10,000 nucleotides of DNA from Candidatus Hydrogenedens sp. Lineage in GTDB: Bacteria > Hydrogenedentota > Hydrogenedentia > Hydrogenedentales > Hydrogenedentaceae. Both the position numbers and the translations under genes were made by a program. Below are positions 1 through 7,016 of this stretch, in pieces. The notes beneath the pieces were generated by a model. The model was not told the origin of the DNA. It worked only from the letters and a program-made list of their open reading frames with translations, and made no database searches. The stretch lies in contig JAIWNQ010000148.1 in NCBI GenBank assembly GCA_020216745.1, positions 1-10,000 of the forward strand, in the 5' to 3' direction. Position 1 is the stretch's first letter, and each line of letters begins with the position of its first letter.

Positions 1-378
1 GGTTTGATAATCTCTGTCTACGGCATCATAGGTATAGGTGATGATGAAAGTCCTTGTTTCATCGCTACAGCCGCTTACGGCACACCTATGGCAGAAGAAA
101 TAAATGTATTACGTGCATTCCGTGACCAATATATGCTAACCAACGCTTTCGGTTCCGCCTTCGTGGATGTATACTACAACATCAGTCCACCTATTGCCCA
201 TTGGATTGCGACACATCCTTTCTTTGCATGGCTAACACGATGTATCTTAACCCCCATTATCATTCTTAGCAAAATAGCCATTGTTTATCCCAAAACATTG
301 TTGTCAATTATTATTTTTATTACCCTATATCTGCTTCTACGTTCAATAGCCAAAAATAAAAAAGTTAAATACGAATAA
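1..378 (+). CDS. CFI-box C-terminal domain protein, membrane-anchored (3' end only)
   Basis: This is the C-terminal end of a longer protein; the frame is open to the left edge with no stop, so the true start lies outside the window and the TTG at 4 is probably not a start. The visible part begins with the motif CFIATAAYG at about 55-81, followed by an acidic/basic stretch with VLRAFRDQYMLTN and then SPPIAHWIATHP. This order matches the CFI-box C-terminal domain, which I recall as a tail found on otherwise varied exported proteins. Two hydrophobic stretches follow (about 240-290 and 295-345), and the protein ends in a basic tail (RSIAKNKKVKYE), which suggests a membrane anchor with the basic end in the cytoplasm. 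The function of the main body cannot be seen. The following rluD-like gene starts 48 bases downstream and need not be related in function. Confidence 0.75.
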   Translation, partial: GLIISVYGIIGIGDDESPCFIATAAYGTPMAEEINVLRAFRDQYMLTNAFGSAFVDVYYNISPPIAHWIATHPFFAWLTRCILTPIIILSKIAIVYPKTLLSIIIFITLYLLLRSIAKNKKVKYE

Positions 379-426
379 TATTTCTATTTATATGTCTGTT
401 CGGCATAAAGGGATATTTCTCCTAAA

Positions 427-1395
427 ATGGAAACGACACAATCATTCATTGTTCCAGAAATAACACAACCACTCCGTTTAGACCTATTTCTCTACGACCA
501 GATGGAAGGAATATCACGCTCACAAATCCAAAACCTTATTAAAAATGGAAAAACCACAGTAAACCAAAAAACAATTACAAAACCTGCGTATCTAATCAAT
601 TCAGGAGACCATGTTACAATCTCACAACCTGAAGAAGAAACCAGCGAATTGATTCCTGAAAATATTCCACTCGATATACTATACGAAGATAAACACATCA
701 TTGTTATTAATAAGCCTGCTGGTATGGTCGTGCATCCCGCAACAGGACACACCCACGGAACGTTAGTAAATGCCATATTACATTATTGCAAAGATTTTAT
801 TATCTCAGGTGACCCATTACGGCCAGGAATTGTGCATCGTTTAGACATGAACACATCAGGTGTACTCGTTATTGCAAAGAATCCAGAAGCTTATTTTCAT
901 CTTCGCCAGCAGGTCGAAAATCGAAAATTCTCTCGGAAATATATTGCGTTAGTAAAAGGAATACCAAAATCAAAAAAAGGAACTATTGATGCAACCATTG
1001 GCAGAAGCCTTGCTGACCCTAAACGGATGTCTGTAACTGGCGTATCTGCCCGAGATGCAATTACACATTTCCAACTCCTAAAAGATTACTCAGTACTAAG
1101 TCTGCTTGAACTCAAACTCAATACAGGCAGAACACACCAAATACGGGTTCATCTTCGGTTCATAGGTCATCCCGTTATTGGAGACCCTGTATACGGATTC
1201 ACCGATTACGCCTCTCTAAAGTTAAGTCCGTCTATTGTAAATGCTTTACAAAAATTACCAGGTCAAGCCTTGCATGCTCAAACATTAGGTTTTACGCATC
1301 CTATAACTCATACATTTCTCGAATGTTCAGCACCACTACCTGATTACTTCCAAAACATATTAGACGAATTAAATAAACACTACGTAAAAATGTAA
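427..1395 (+). CDS. rluD: RluA-family 23S rRNA pseudouridine synthase (RluD-like)
   Basis: This enzyme isomerises specific uridines of ribosomal RNA to pseudouridine in the cytoplasm. Residues about 18-68 form an S4-type RNA-binding domain (RLDLFLYDQ, SRSQIQNLIKNG, then a GDHVTI end). The catalytic domain follows, with INKPAGMVVHPATGH (about 95-108), the signature GIVHRLDMNTSG holding the catalytic aspartate D140, then RTHQIRVHL (235-243) and ALHAQTLGFTHP near the end. The length of 322 residues is normal for RluD, and the S4 domain favours RluD or RluC over the shorter RluA. RluD modifies positions 1911, 1915 and 1917 in E. coli numbering; that exact target is inferred from domain layout only. 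The ATG at 427 leaves a complete S4 domain, but no strong ribosome binding site precedes it (only AAAGGGAT about 15 bases away). Confidence 0.93.
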   Translation: METTQSFIVPEITQPLRLDLFLYDQMEGISRSQIQNLIKNGKTTVNQKTITKPAYLINSGDHVTISQPEEETSELIPENIPLDILYEDKHIIVINKPAGMVVHPATGHTHGTLVNAILHYCKDFIISGDPLRPGIVHRLDMNTSGVLVIAKNPEAYFHLRQQVENRKFSRKYIALVKGIPKSKKGTIDATIGRSLADPKRMSVTGVSARDAITHFQLLKDYSVLSLLELKLNTGRTHQIRVHLRFIGHPVIGDPVYGFTDYASLKLSPSIVNALQKLPGQALHAQTLGFTHPITHTFLECSAPLPDYFQNILDELNKHYVKM

Positions 1396-1444
1396 AAACC
1401 ACATTCGACACCTTTTAAATTTTTCTAACGTTCTTAACAAAGAG

Positions 1445-1450
1445 TATACT
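1445..1450 (+). promoter_or_regulatory. Possible -10 box (TATACT) before the argA-like gene
   Basis: TATACT lies 39 bases before the start at 1490, in the largest intergenic gap of the left block, and differs from the TATAAT consensus by one base. The matching -35 region is poor: TTTCTA at 1422-1427 fits TTGACA at only three positions with 17-base spacing. In AT-rich DNA such a match can arise by chance, so this is only a candidate for an internal promoter. Confidence 0.22.
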
Positions 1451-1489
1451 ACTTCCAAAAAAACAAAAAATAGGCTGACAAAAAAATCT

Positions 1490-1969
1490 ATGTATAAAGT
1501 CCGAAAACCCAAACTATCAGAAGTTCCACAATTAAAAGCCCTTATTGACAACGCCTATAACAAAGGCTTTGTTTTGCCACGAACACTTGAAGAACTCTAC
1601 GAAAATGTTCGTGATTTCTACGTCTTTGCTGATGAAAAAGGCGTCGCAGGCTGTGCCGCATTACATATCGACACCGAAACTCTTGCAGAAGTACGAACAT
1701 TAATTGTCCGTGAAGATTTACAAAATCAAGGAATAGGAACAAAATTACTAAATGCAGTTTTAGAAGAGGCAAAAGACTTAAACATACCAATGGTATATGT
1801 CTTAACTCGCAATCCCGAATTTTTCAAAAAAAGAGGATTTAAAGAAACAACATTGGATACTCTGCCATACAAAATCAGAAAGGATTGTGCCCGCTGTCCA
1901 AAACATAACGAATCCTGTGACGAAATCCCAATGGTCTTAACCCTTAAAACAAATACAAACCATAAATAA
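1490..1969 (+). CDS. argA: Short GNAT N-acetylglutamate synthase (ArgA-like)
   Basis: A 159-residue single-domain GNAT acetyltransferase. The acetyl-CoA binding motif A is visible as VREDLQNQGIGTKLL (73-87), preceded by the EVRTLIV strand. The early motif GFVLPRTLEELYENVRDFYV (26-45) and the tail KIRKDCARCPKHNESCDE with cysteines at 133, 136 and 143 are typical of stand-alone N-acetylglutamate synthases, which lack the amino-acid-kinase domain of E. coli ArgA. Such enzymes transfer an acetyl group from acetyl-CoA to glutamate, the first step of arginine synthesis. The next gene, proC, also works in glutamate-derived amino-acid synthesis, which agrees with this call. A different GNAT substrate cannot be excluded. 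The 94 bases upstream form the largest gap on this strand and hold only a weak ribosome binding signal (TAGG) well before the ATG. Confidence 0.82.
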   Translation: MYKVRKPKLSEVPQLKALIDNAYNKGFVLPRTLEELYENVRDFYVFADEKGVAGCAALHIDTETLAEVRTLIVREDLQNQGIGTKLLNAVLEEAKDLNIPMVYVLTRNPEFFKKRGFKETTLDTLPYKIRKDCARCPKHNESCDEIPMVLTLKTNTNHK

Positions 1970-1997
1970 CCCCTAAAAAAATAAAGGTTACAAGACT

Positions 1998-2813
1998 ATG
2001 TTACAAAACAACCCAAATCTCGCAGTGTTAGGCTTCGGCAATATGGGACAGGCAATTATCAAAGGATTACTACGGAAACAAATATTAACGCCAGAACAAA
2101 TCTTTATATACGACCCTGATATAGAAAAACAACAAACCGCAAAAGAATTAAATATCCAAATTGTTCAAGAAATAACCACTTTAATGGAAAAAACAAAATA
2201 TCTACTTATTGCAGTTAAACCTCAAATAATTCAATCCGCATTAGAACCCATTAAATCTCAAATACAAAATGATGTACGTATTATCTCTATCGCCGCAGGA
2301 ATCTCTATTAATTTTTACAAAACAATATTAAACCAGCCTAATCTCCGAATTATACGAACCATGCCTAATACACCAGCCCTGGTTGGTGAAGGAATTACTG
2401 CAATAAGCCTTAGTCCTGAATGTAATGAAAACGACAAAACGTTAGCACAAAAAATATTTGAATCCATTGGGAAAATAGTTTTCGTACCAGAAGAACAAAT
2501 AAACATTATCACCGCAGTTAGTGGGAGTGGTCCTGCATATTTCTATTACCTTTGCGAGGCAATTATCGATGCAGGCAAATCATTAGGCTTATCTGAAGAA
2601 ACAACCCTATCTTTGGTAGAACAAACCTTTTATGGCTCCGCAGTACTTCTTATGAAAGAAAAAGAATTACCACAACAACTCCGAGCACGAGTTACCTCAA
2701 AAGGTGGAACAACAGAATCTGCTGTCAACATATTTGAAACTGAAAACTTTAAATCTATTGTAAATAAAGCCATTTATTCCGCATATAAACGGGCACAGGA
2801 ATTAGGAAAATAA
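1998..2813 (+). CDS. proC: Pyrroline-5-carboxylate reductase
   Basis: This cytoplasmic enzyme reduces 1-pyrroline-5-carboxylate to proline with NAD(P)H, the last step of proline synthesis. The Rossmann fold starts at once with LGFGNMGQAI (11-20, glycines 12, 14 and 17). VKPQ (73-76) ends the dinucleotide-binding part. RTMPNTPALVGEG (120-132) is the family's conserved segment, followed by AVSGSGPAYF (173-182), and the C-terminal ProC signature is VTSKGGTTESA (232-242). At 271 residues it has the usual full length. The ATG is preceded by AAAGG at 1983-1987, about ten bases away. It lies 28 bases after the ArgA-like gene, so the two are probably co-transcribed and together use glutamate as precursor. 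The sequence shows no oddities. Confidence 0.96.
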   Translation: MLQNNPNLAVLGFGNMGQAIIKGLLRKQILTPEQIFIYDPDIEKQQTAKELNIQIVQEITTLMEKTKYLLIAVKPQIIQSALEPIKSQIQNDVRIISIAAGISINFYKTILNQPNLRIIRTMPNTPALVGEGITAISLSPECNENDKTLAQKIFESIGKIVFVPEEQINIITAVSGSGPAYFYYLCEAIIDAGKSLGLSEETTLSLVEQTFYGSAVLLMKEKELPQQLRARVTSKGGTTESAVNIFETENFKSIVNKAIYSAYKRAQELGK

Positions 2814-2868
2814 CAAAAACAAGAAAAATAAATACTTCTAATGATACAATTCTTACTATAAATCTTTT

Positions 2869-2873
2869 AAGGA
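2869..2873 (+). promoter_or_regulatory. Ribosome binding site of the divIVA gene (AAGGA)
   Basis: AAGGA ends six bases before the ATG at 2880 and is one of the clearest ribosome binding sites on this strand. It fixes the start of the DivIVA-domain protein and suggests that the gene is translated independently of proC. Confidence 0.65.
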
Positions 2874-2879
2874 TACTAT

Positions 2880-3500
2880 ATGAGACGTGACCGTGTTATT
2901 TCCGAAGTGTTAGGAGCAGAATCAATAATTACACCGAGCGAAATTTACGCTCAACGATTTCCACGAAAAATGATTGGCGGTTATTCCACAGAAGCCGTTG
3001 ACAATTTTTTACATCGAATCGCCGACACTATCGAAATGCTAATCGACCGCATTCAAGAATTAAAAGAGAAAGTGGATGAACAAACCAAACTCATCGAATT
3101 TTACCGACAGGAAGAATCTGTTTTACGTAGTGCATTAAATACTGCTCAAAAATTAAATGAAGACATCCTGGAATCAGCCCAAAGACAAGCAGAATCTATT
3201 ATCTCAGAAGCACAAACCCGTGCTCAGCAAATACCCTTGAGGTTAGAACAAGAAATTCAGCACCTCATTCATTTACGAGACCGTTTCCATCAAGAAGTAA
3301 AAACCTTGTTACTGTCTTTTCAATCCATCTTATCAGAATACGAATCTACCCAAATCAAAGGATTTTCTCAGGAAAATCGTGATAACATGCTCACTGAAAT
3401 TAGGAAATCTTTGGATAATGCTTTATCCACTGATTTCAATATCGACTCCTTATCCCTCAACGATGAGAAAGAAAAACATGATGAAGAAAACAACGGATAA
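2880..3500 (+). CDS. DivIVA-domain coiled-coil protein
   Basis: A 206-residue protein with a DivIVA N-terminal domain at about 17-52: ITPSEIYAQRFPRK, then a GGYSTEAVDNFL segment matching the family pattern of a turn followed by VDxFL. From about 50 to 155 the sequence is rich in charged and Gln residues with heptad-like Leu/Ile spacing, which fits a long coiled coil, including an AQRQAESIISEAQTRAQQ segment like that in other DivIVA/GpsB-type proteins. The tail is acidic and disordered-looking (NDEKEKHDEENNG). Family members bind curved or polar membrane and organise division or cell-wall synthesis; the role here is inferred. There is no signal peptide, so it is cytoplasmic. The next gene starts inside its 3' end (from 3478), which suggests translational coupling. 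Confidence 0.85.
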   Translation: MRRDRVISEVLGAESIITPSEIYAQRFPRKMIGGYSTEAVDNFLHRIADTIEMLIDRIQELKEKVDEQTKLIEFYRQEESVLRSALNTAQKLNEDILESAQRQAESIISEAQTRAQQIPLRLEQEIQHLIHLRDRFHQEVKTLLLSFQSILSEYESTQIKGFSQENRDNMLTEIRKSLDNALSTDFNIDSLSLNDEKEKHDEENNG

Positions 3501-4347
3501 ACCTTATAAACACATATTTTATCTTCTTTCCCTTATCACCATTCAGACCTGGATGTACGCTCAATATCCAGTAGAGAACAAAGACATTGACAACTTTTTC
3601 CAAAAATACACTGAATCCAGAGATAAAATCCAAATCCTTGTCGCTGACTTTATTCAGAAAAGTATCTATCCCGATGAATCCTACATCACCAAAGGAACCT
3701 TGGTTTTTATTAAGCCTCGCCGTATAGTCTTTCATACAGATGAACCTGAAAAATATACGTTGGTTGAAAACACAAAAATCTATGAATATGAACCCGAAAT
3801 AAAACAAATGACCATCTACGACTTGAAAGACCAAGTGGAAACAGAACTGTTTTTCTTTGCATTTGCCCAGAATTTAGATGAACTCCGTAAAAAATACCAT
3901 GTTACCCCCATCCAACTATCCGAAGAACGTGGAAAACATGGCATCTCCATCCGCCCTTATATAGATAAAGAGCAAGAAACACAATTTGAGGAAATTATCC
4001 TTTATCTCCGAGATGAAGATTATCTACCATATCGCCTACGCATTATAAATGAAGATAATATTCAAACTATCATCGATTTTGAAAAAATAGAAATAAATGG
4101 AAAAATCAGACGTGAAGACACCCAAATTTTTGTACCTCAGGGAACCAATATCATTGAAAATGACAAACAAAAAGAAATAGTCTCCGAAGATGGAAAGCGA
4201 ATCCCTGAGCCTGCCTCAGTAGACCCAAAATATATCGACAATTCAATCAATCCCGTTTTATCTACAGGAGATAAAAACAAGGAAACAAAAAAACCATCCA
4301 ATTTAGTCGATATTGAAGTAAAAGATTTAGAACCCCCAAACAAATAA
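3478..4347 (+). CDS. lolA: LolA-like outer-membrane lipoprotein carrier, with C-terminal extension
   Basis: LolA carries lipoproteins across the periplasm from the inner-membrane LolCDE complex to the outer membrane. The ATG at 3478 (or the adjacent one at 3481) gives a standard signal peptide: KK near the start, the hydrophobic stretch HIFYLLSLITI, and a likely cut after MYA at about residue 28. Starts further upstream would add a non-signal leader lying wholly inside the divIVA gene. The mature part shows the LolA order: a helix with DIDNFFQKYTESRDKIQILVADFIQ, then the strands GTLVFIKPRRIVFHTDEP and LVENTKIYEYEPEIKQMTIY, and later LRDEDYLPYRLRII and an EDTQIFVP strand. Residues from about 230 to 289 form a hydrophilic Lys/Glu/Pro-rich tail not usual in LolA. 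Overlap with divIVA is 23 bases. Only a weak GAGAAAG ribosome binding site is present, so translation is probably coupled. Confidence 0.8.
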   Translation: MMKKTTDKPYKHIFYLLSLITIQTWMYAQYPVENKDIDNFFQKYTESRDKIQILVADFIQKSIYPDESYITKGTLVFIKPRRIVFHTDEPEKYTLVENTKIYEYEPEIKQMTIYDLKDQVETELFFFAFAQNLDELRKKYHVTPIQLSEERGKHGISIRPYIDKEQETQFEEIILYLRDEDYLPYRLRIINEDNIQTIIDFEKIEINGKIRREDTQIFVPQGTNIIENDKQKEIVSEDGKRIPEPASVDPKYIDNSINPVLSTGDKNKETKKPSNLVDIEVKDLEPPNK

Positions 4348-4362
4348 AAAACTCTCAAATAT

Positions 4363-4366
4363 GGAG
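4363..4366 (+). promoter_or_regulatory. Ribosome binding site (GGAG) that selects the maf start
   Basis: GGAG ends six bases before the ATG at 4373, while the in-frame ATG at 4361 has no such site before it and itself overlaps this one. The Maf fold begins right after residue 6 of the shorter form, so 4373 is the better start. Confidence 0.6.
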
Positions 4367-4372
4367 ACATTT

Positions 4373-4993
4373 ATGGAAGATTGCGGACTTCCACTTGTAT
4401 TAGCGTCAGCATCACCACGACGGAAAGCACTTCTCGCCTCGATGGGTATTGAATTTGAAGTCATAATCAGCAACGTTAAAGAAGTAGACATAGGAGCGAC
4501 ACCTACAACATTAGTCGAAGAAAACGCTACTAACAAATGTAATGAAGTTATCTCACGGTTATCATATCCTGCGGTTGTTATTTCAGCAGATACATTAGTC
4601 TTCTGTGACGGGGAAGTTCTGAGCAAACCTTGCAACCTCAACGAAGCACGAAGTATGCTTCAACGACTCTCCGGCAATACACATCAAGTAATTACTGGAA
4701 TCGCAGTTGCAAACACTGCAGATGGACGGAAAGCATGTGGAAGTGAAACCACCGATGTAACATTCCGAACATTAACAGAAGAGGAAATAAATACCTTTAT
4801 CCGTGTCGTAAACCCTATTGACCGTGCAGGTGCCTATACTGTAGATGGTCCTGGAAGTCTTTTAGTATCTCGATATGATGGTTGTTACTACAACGTATTA
4901 GGATTGCCTATTGTTCGCCTGGATAAATTACTCCGCAAAGTAGGTGTCTTCCTGTTTAAACGCATCCGTGATGACCACGCCATATTCTTATAA
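4373..4993 (+). CDS. maf: Maf-family nucleotide pyrophosphatase
   Basis: Maf proteins split nucleoside triphosphates to monophosphate and pyrophosphate and clear unwanted or modified nucleotides from the pool. The 206-residue protein has the N-terminal signature LVLASASPRRKALL (8-21), the metal-binding ISADTLV segment (70-76), the segment LSKPCNLNEARSMLQRLSG followed by THQVITG (83-109), and DRAGAYTVDGPG (150-161). The PRR start resembles the dTTP/UTP (YhdE) class rather than the 7-methyl-GTP (YceF) class. However, VDG stands where many YhdE-type members have a Gln-containing IQG, and SKP replaces the usual GKP, so the substrate is uncertain. A basic tail (RKVGVFLFKRIRDD) ends the protein. 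It follows lolA closely and converges with the DUF4914 gene, with only 14 bases between their stops. Confidence 0.88.
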   Translation: MEDCGLPLVLASASPRRKALLASMGIEFEVIISNVKEVDIGATPTTLVEENATNKCNEVISRLSYPAVVISADTLVFCDGEVLSKPCNLNEARSMLQRLSGNTHQVITGIAVANTADGRKACGSETTDVTFRTLTEEEINTFIRVVNPIDRAGAYTVDGPGSLLVSRYDGCYYNVLGLPIVRLDKLLRKVGVFLFKRIRDDHAIFL

Positions 4994-5007
4994 AGAACAA
5001 TACACTT

Positions 5008-6915
5008 TTATTCCTGAGAGGAATCAATGTAAGGTGTAGGTAGCAATGCCATATAATCACCCAGAAAACCACGGTCCATAAAACATTCAATAATCGTTTT
5101 CCCAAGAGGATGTAATTCCGACGTCATAAACTTTTTTAGTTCCCTTTGGAAAAAGGTATATAAAATCTCAGCACCTTCATCATAAGCCTCTTCCCCAACT
5201 TCAGGTTGTAAATAAGTTTGGAAAAGAGAAACAGGTAAAATTTCACCTTCAATTCGAACTGATTTTAAGGTATGCCCCAACAACACACACCGCGAACTTA
5301 TTAGCTGACTTGTCTTAAATTTGGCTATTCCACGTCGGGCTAAATATTCACGTGCCAACCATTGTGGCATAAAACTTACCTTCCACGCACCTACATGCTG
5401 ATTAGGACAAAGAATGTGATACACTCGTGGGCTTGCTAATATCTGGTCTAACAAAAGATTCGCATGTTGAACATACCTTCCTGTAGCAAAGGGCCAATAA
5501 GAACCTACCCCCTCAGAACTCATTCCCTCTGTATTAATAATAGACGGGTTCTCATGTCCCCTCGGCGCAACTAAACGCCATAACCATCCTAAAGCAGAAG
5601 GCAAGAGATGGAACATCCCAATTATGCCATAGGTCGGTTTCTCTTTTGTGCATGGCGGTGTTCGTACCCCAAAACTTCGAATATCAACAGAAACAGGCTT
5701 ACTTGCTACATTTGGCATAATATGACGTGGCACAATAACACGTGGATTAGGGCAAGGGACCCCCGGCTCATCCTCAATGTGCTCCCATATCATTGCCCGT
5801 GAATTAGGCACCGCATTAATATTGAGAAACAACAAAGGCTCTGGAGGTTGAGCAGTTAACGCCTCGAAGGTAATATCCATACCATATTTGCCTATATGAT
5901 TTACCCGAATAAACCAACCTTTCTCCGCATCTGTAATAGTAATTTTTCCATCCCCTTTTTGAAATGAAGGATGGCACAACGCCATATCATCACTCACAGG
6001 TCTTAATGAACACGCTCTCGGCAACTCCAGAAACAATTGCTCCTCTGTCACTATATTTGTCCCCACAAGGATTCGCCCATCATCCTCACGATGTATCGAC
6101 TCCAACATTTCACTCTTACCACCACCACTGGCTCCCTCGTGCATAATCGTCACCACATTGTCATAAGGTGTTATTACCTGAACTGTCGAACTATGCGTCG
6201 TTATCCAACCTTCCCTCTCCCCTAAATGAAGCAAATAACCATAAACCCCCTTCTTTGCACTCGGTCCAGGATACAAATTATAAGAAAATATTTCATATAT
6301 ATCTTTACCCCGACGATGAACTACAACCTGCTTACCGTTAAAATGTGTATGACGAAATACAGGTGCTACATACATAATAAGCCTTGGGTCAAATTTCTTC
6401 GATAACACATCCCAAGACAAGATTCCCTGCAACAACGCTAAACCCAGTGCGAAAAATCCCGCATTCGACGGGGCAATAGCCAAAGCATGTTTGCCAAGGT
6501 AATCCCCACCAGCTACAAATCCAAATAAAATAAGTTCTTGCTGTTTCAACCAATCAAACGTCTCCTCCGCCATTTTATCAAACGAAAATCCAAAAACATC
6601 CTTAAAATACGGCTTGTCAGTAGGTTCATCATCACCAATAAACATACAATCAGGGTCACGTCGCCTCATATAAGGTTCTGTATAATTTACACTCACACCA
6701 TTACGAACACGAGATACCGTCGCCTCACGATATAAACCTTTATTCGGGACATCATATTCCACATGAAACTGTGCATCAGGCGCCGATGAATTACATGCAA
6801 TCTCTATCAGTTCATTAATACTTGTGGCAAAAGAAACTTTCTTCGCCTTACTCAGGATAGAGATAACATTATCTGTCAATTGAACATTTTTCCAATTTTT
6901 TTCTATTTTTCTCAT
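5008..6915 (-). CDS. DUF4914-family protein with P-loop like that of PEP carboxykinases
   Basis: A 635-residue soluble protein with no signal peptide or membrane segments. From overall sequence I recognise it as DUF4914, a family without an assigned function to my knowledge. Residues 260-269 read EGASGGGKSE, a Walker-A-like loop. It is followed by SDDM at 308-311, which could serve as the acidic kinase-2 motif seen in PEP carboxykinase and HPr kinase, and by TDAEKGWFIRV (328-338). Near the C-terminus, NTEGMSSEGVGSYWPFATGR (461-480) resembles in layout the NTG...GVGKR segment of ATP-dependent PEP carboxykinase. Membership of that fold is my inference and no reaction can be assigned. The ATG at 6915 has AAGGA at 6924-6928, eight bases away. 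The gene lies 101 bases after the GH67-like gene on the same strand. Confidence 0.8.
   Translation of the reverse strand: MRKIEKNWKNVQLTDNVISILSKAKKVSFATSINELIEIACNSSAPDAQFHVEYDVPNKGLYREATVSRVRNGVSVNYTEPYMRRRDPDCMFIGDDEPTDKPYFKDVFGFSFDKMAEETFDWLKQQELILFGFVAGGDYLGKHALAIAPSNAGFFALGLALLQGILSWDVLSKKFDPRLIMYVAPVFRHTHFNGKQVVVHRRGKDIYEIFSYNLYPGPSAKKGVYGYLLHLGEREGWITTHSSTVQVITPYDNVVTIMHEGASGGGKSEMLESIHREDDGRILVGTNIVTEEQLFLELPRACSLRPVSDDMALCHPSFQKGDGKITITDAEKGWFIRVNHIGKYGMDITFEALTAQPPEPLLFLNINAVPNSRAMIWEHIEDEPGVPCPNPRVIVPRHIMPNVASKPVSVDIRSFGVRTPPCTKEKPTYGIIGMFHLLPSALGWLWRLVAPRGHENPSIINTEGMSSEGVGSYWPFATGRYVQHANLLLDQILASPRVYHILCPNQHVGAWKVSFMPQWLAREYLARRGIAKFKTSQLISSRCVLLGHTLKSVRIEGEILPVSLFQTYLQPEVGEEAYDEGAEILYTFFQRELKKFMTSELHPLGKTIIECFMDRGFLGDYMALLPTPYIDSSQE
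5010..5024. repeat. Small perfect inverted repeat at the convergent gene ends
   Basis: ATTCCT, a three-base GAG loop, then AGGAAT, lying in the last codons of the DUF4914 gene and just after the maf stop. It could form a small hairpin at the point where the two convergent transcripts meet. It has no clear T-run on the 3' side in either direction, so it is not a convincing intrinsic terminator. Confidence 0.35.
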
Positions 6916-6923
6916 ATATCCTG

Positions 6924-6928
6924 TCCTT
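6924..6928 (-). promoter_or_regulatory. Ribosome binding site of the DUF4914 gene (AAGGA)
   Basis: On the minus strand AAGGA stands eight bases before the ATG at 6915 and supports that start. It lies three bases from the edge of the inverted repeat at 6932-6946. Confidence 0.6.
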
Positions 6929-6931
6929 CAA

Positions 6932-6946
6932 TTTGGTCACACCAAA
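6932..6946. promoter_or_regulatory. Perfect inverted repeat before the DUF4914 gene, possible operator or hairpin
   Basis: TTTGGT, three bases, then ACCAAA: six-base arms that pair perfectly, centred about 24 bases before the DUF4914 start and directly beside its ribosome binding site. In DNA this is a compact palindrome suited to a dimeric repressor; in RNA it would be a small hairpin with a three-base loop close to the ribosome binding site. There is no T-run, so it is not a terminator for the upstream gene. No regulator gene lies nearby in the window. Chance occurrence in AT-rich spacer DNA remains possible. Confidence 0.35.
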
Positions 6947-7016
6947 AATTAAATGCTATATTTTAACAAACTCTAAGATACAGATTCATACTTTCCCAAA
7001 AATGCTTCTTATTAAT

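Noticed and set aside
4..6. TTG at 4 as start of a small 124-residue membrane protein
   Set aside because: The frame is open to the window edge and the CFI-box is normally the tail of a longer protein.
492..776. Minus-strand open frame inside the pseudouridine synthase gene
   Set aside because: It is antisense to a clearly conserved gene and has no recognisable motif.
1396..1440. Terminator after the pseudouridine synthase gene
   Set aside because: There is a T-rich stretch but no stem pairs well before it.
2845..2862. Possible -10 boxes (TACAAT, TATAAA) before divIVA
   Set aside because: No matching -35 sequence at proper spacing; such hexamers are expected by chance in an AT-rich spacer.
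3379..3477. Longer form of the LolA-like protein starting at 3379 or 3463
   Set aside because: The added leader lies wholly inside the divIVA gene, has no ribosome binding site and would put non-signal sequence before a good signal peptide that starts at 3478/3481.
4361..4372. Maf start at the ATG at 4361
   Set aside because: It has no ribosome binding site and overlaps the GGAG that serves the ATG at 4373.
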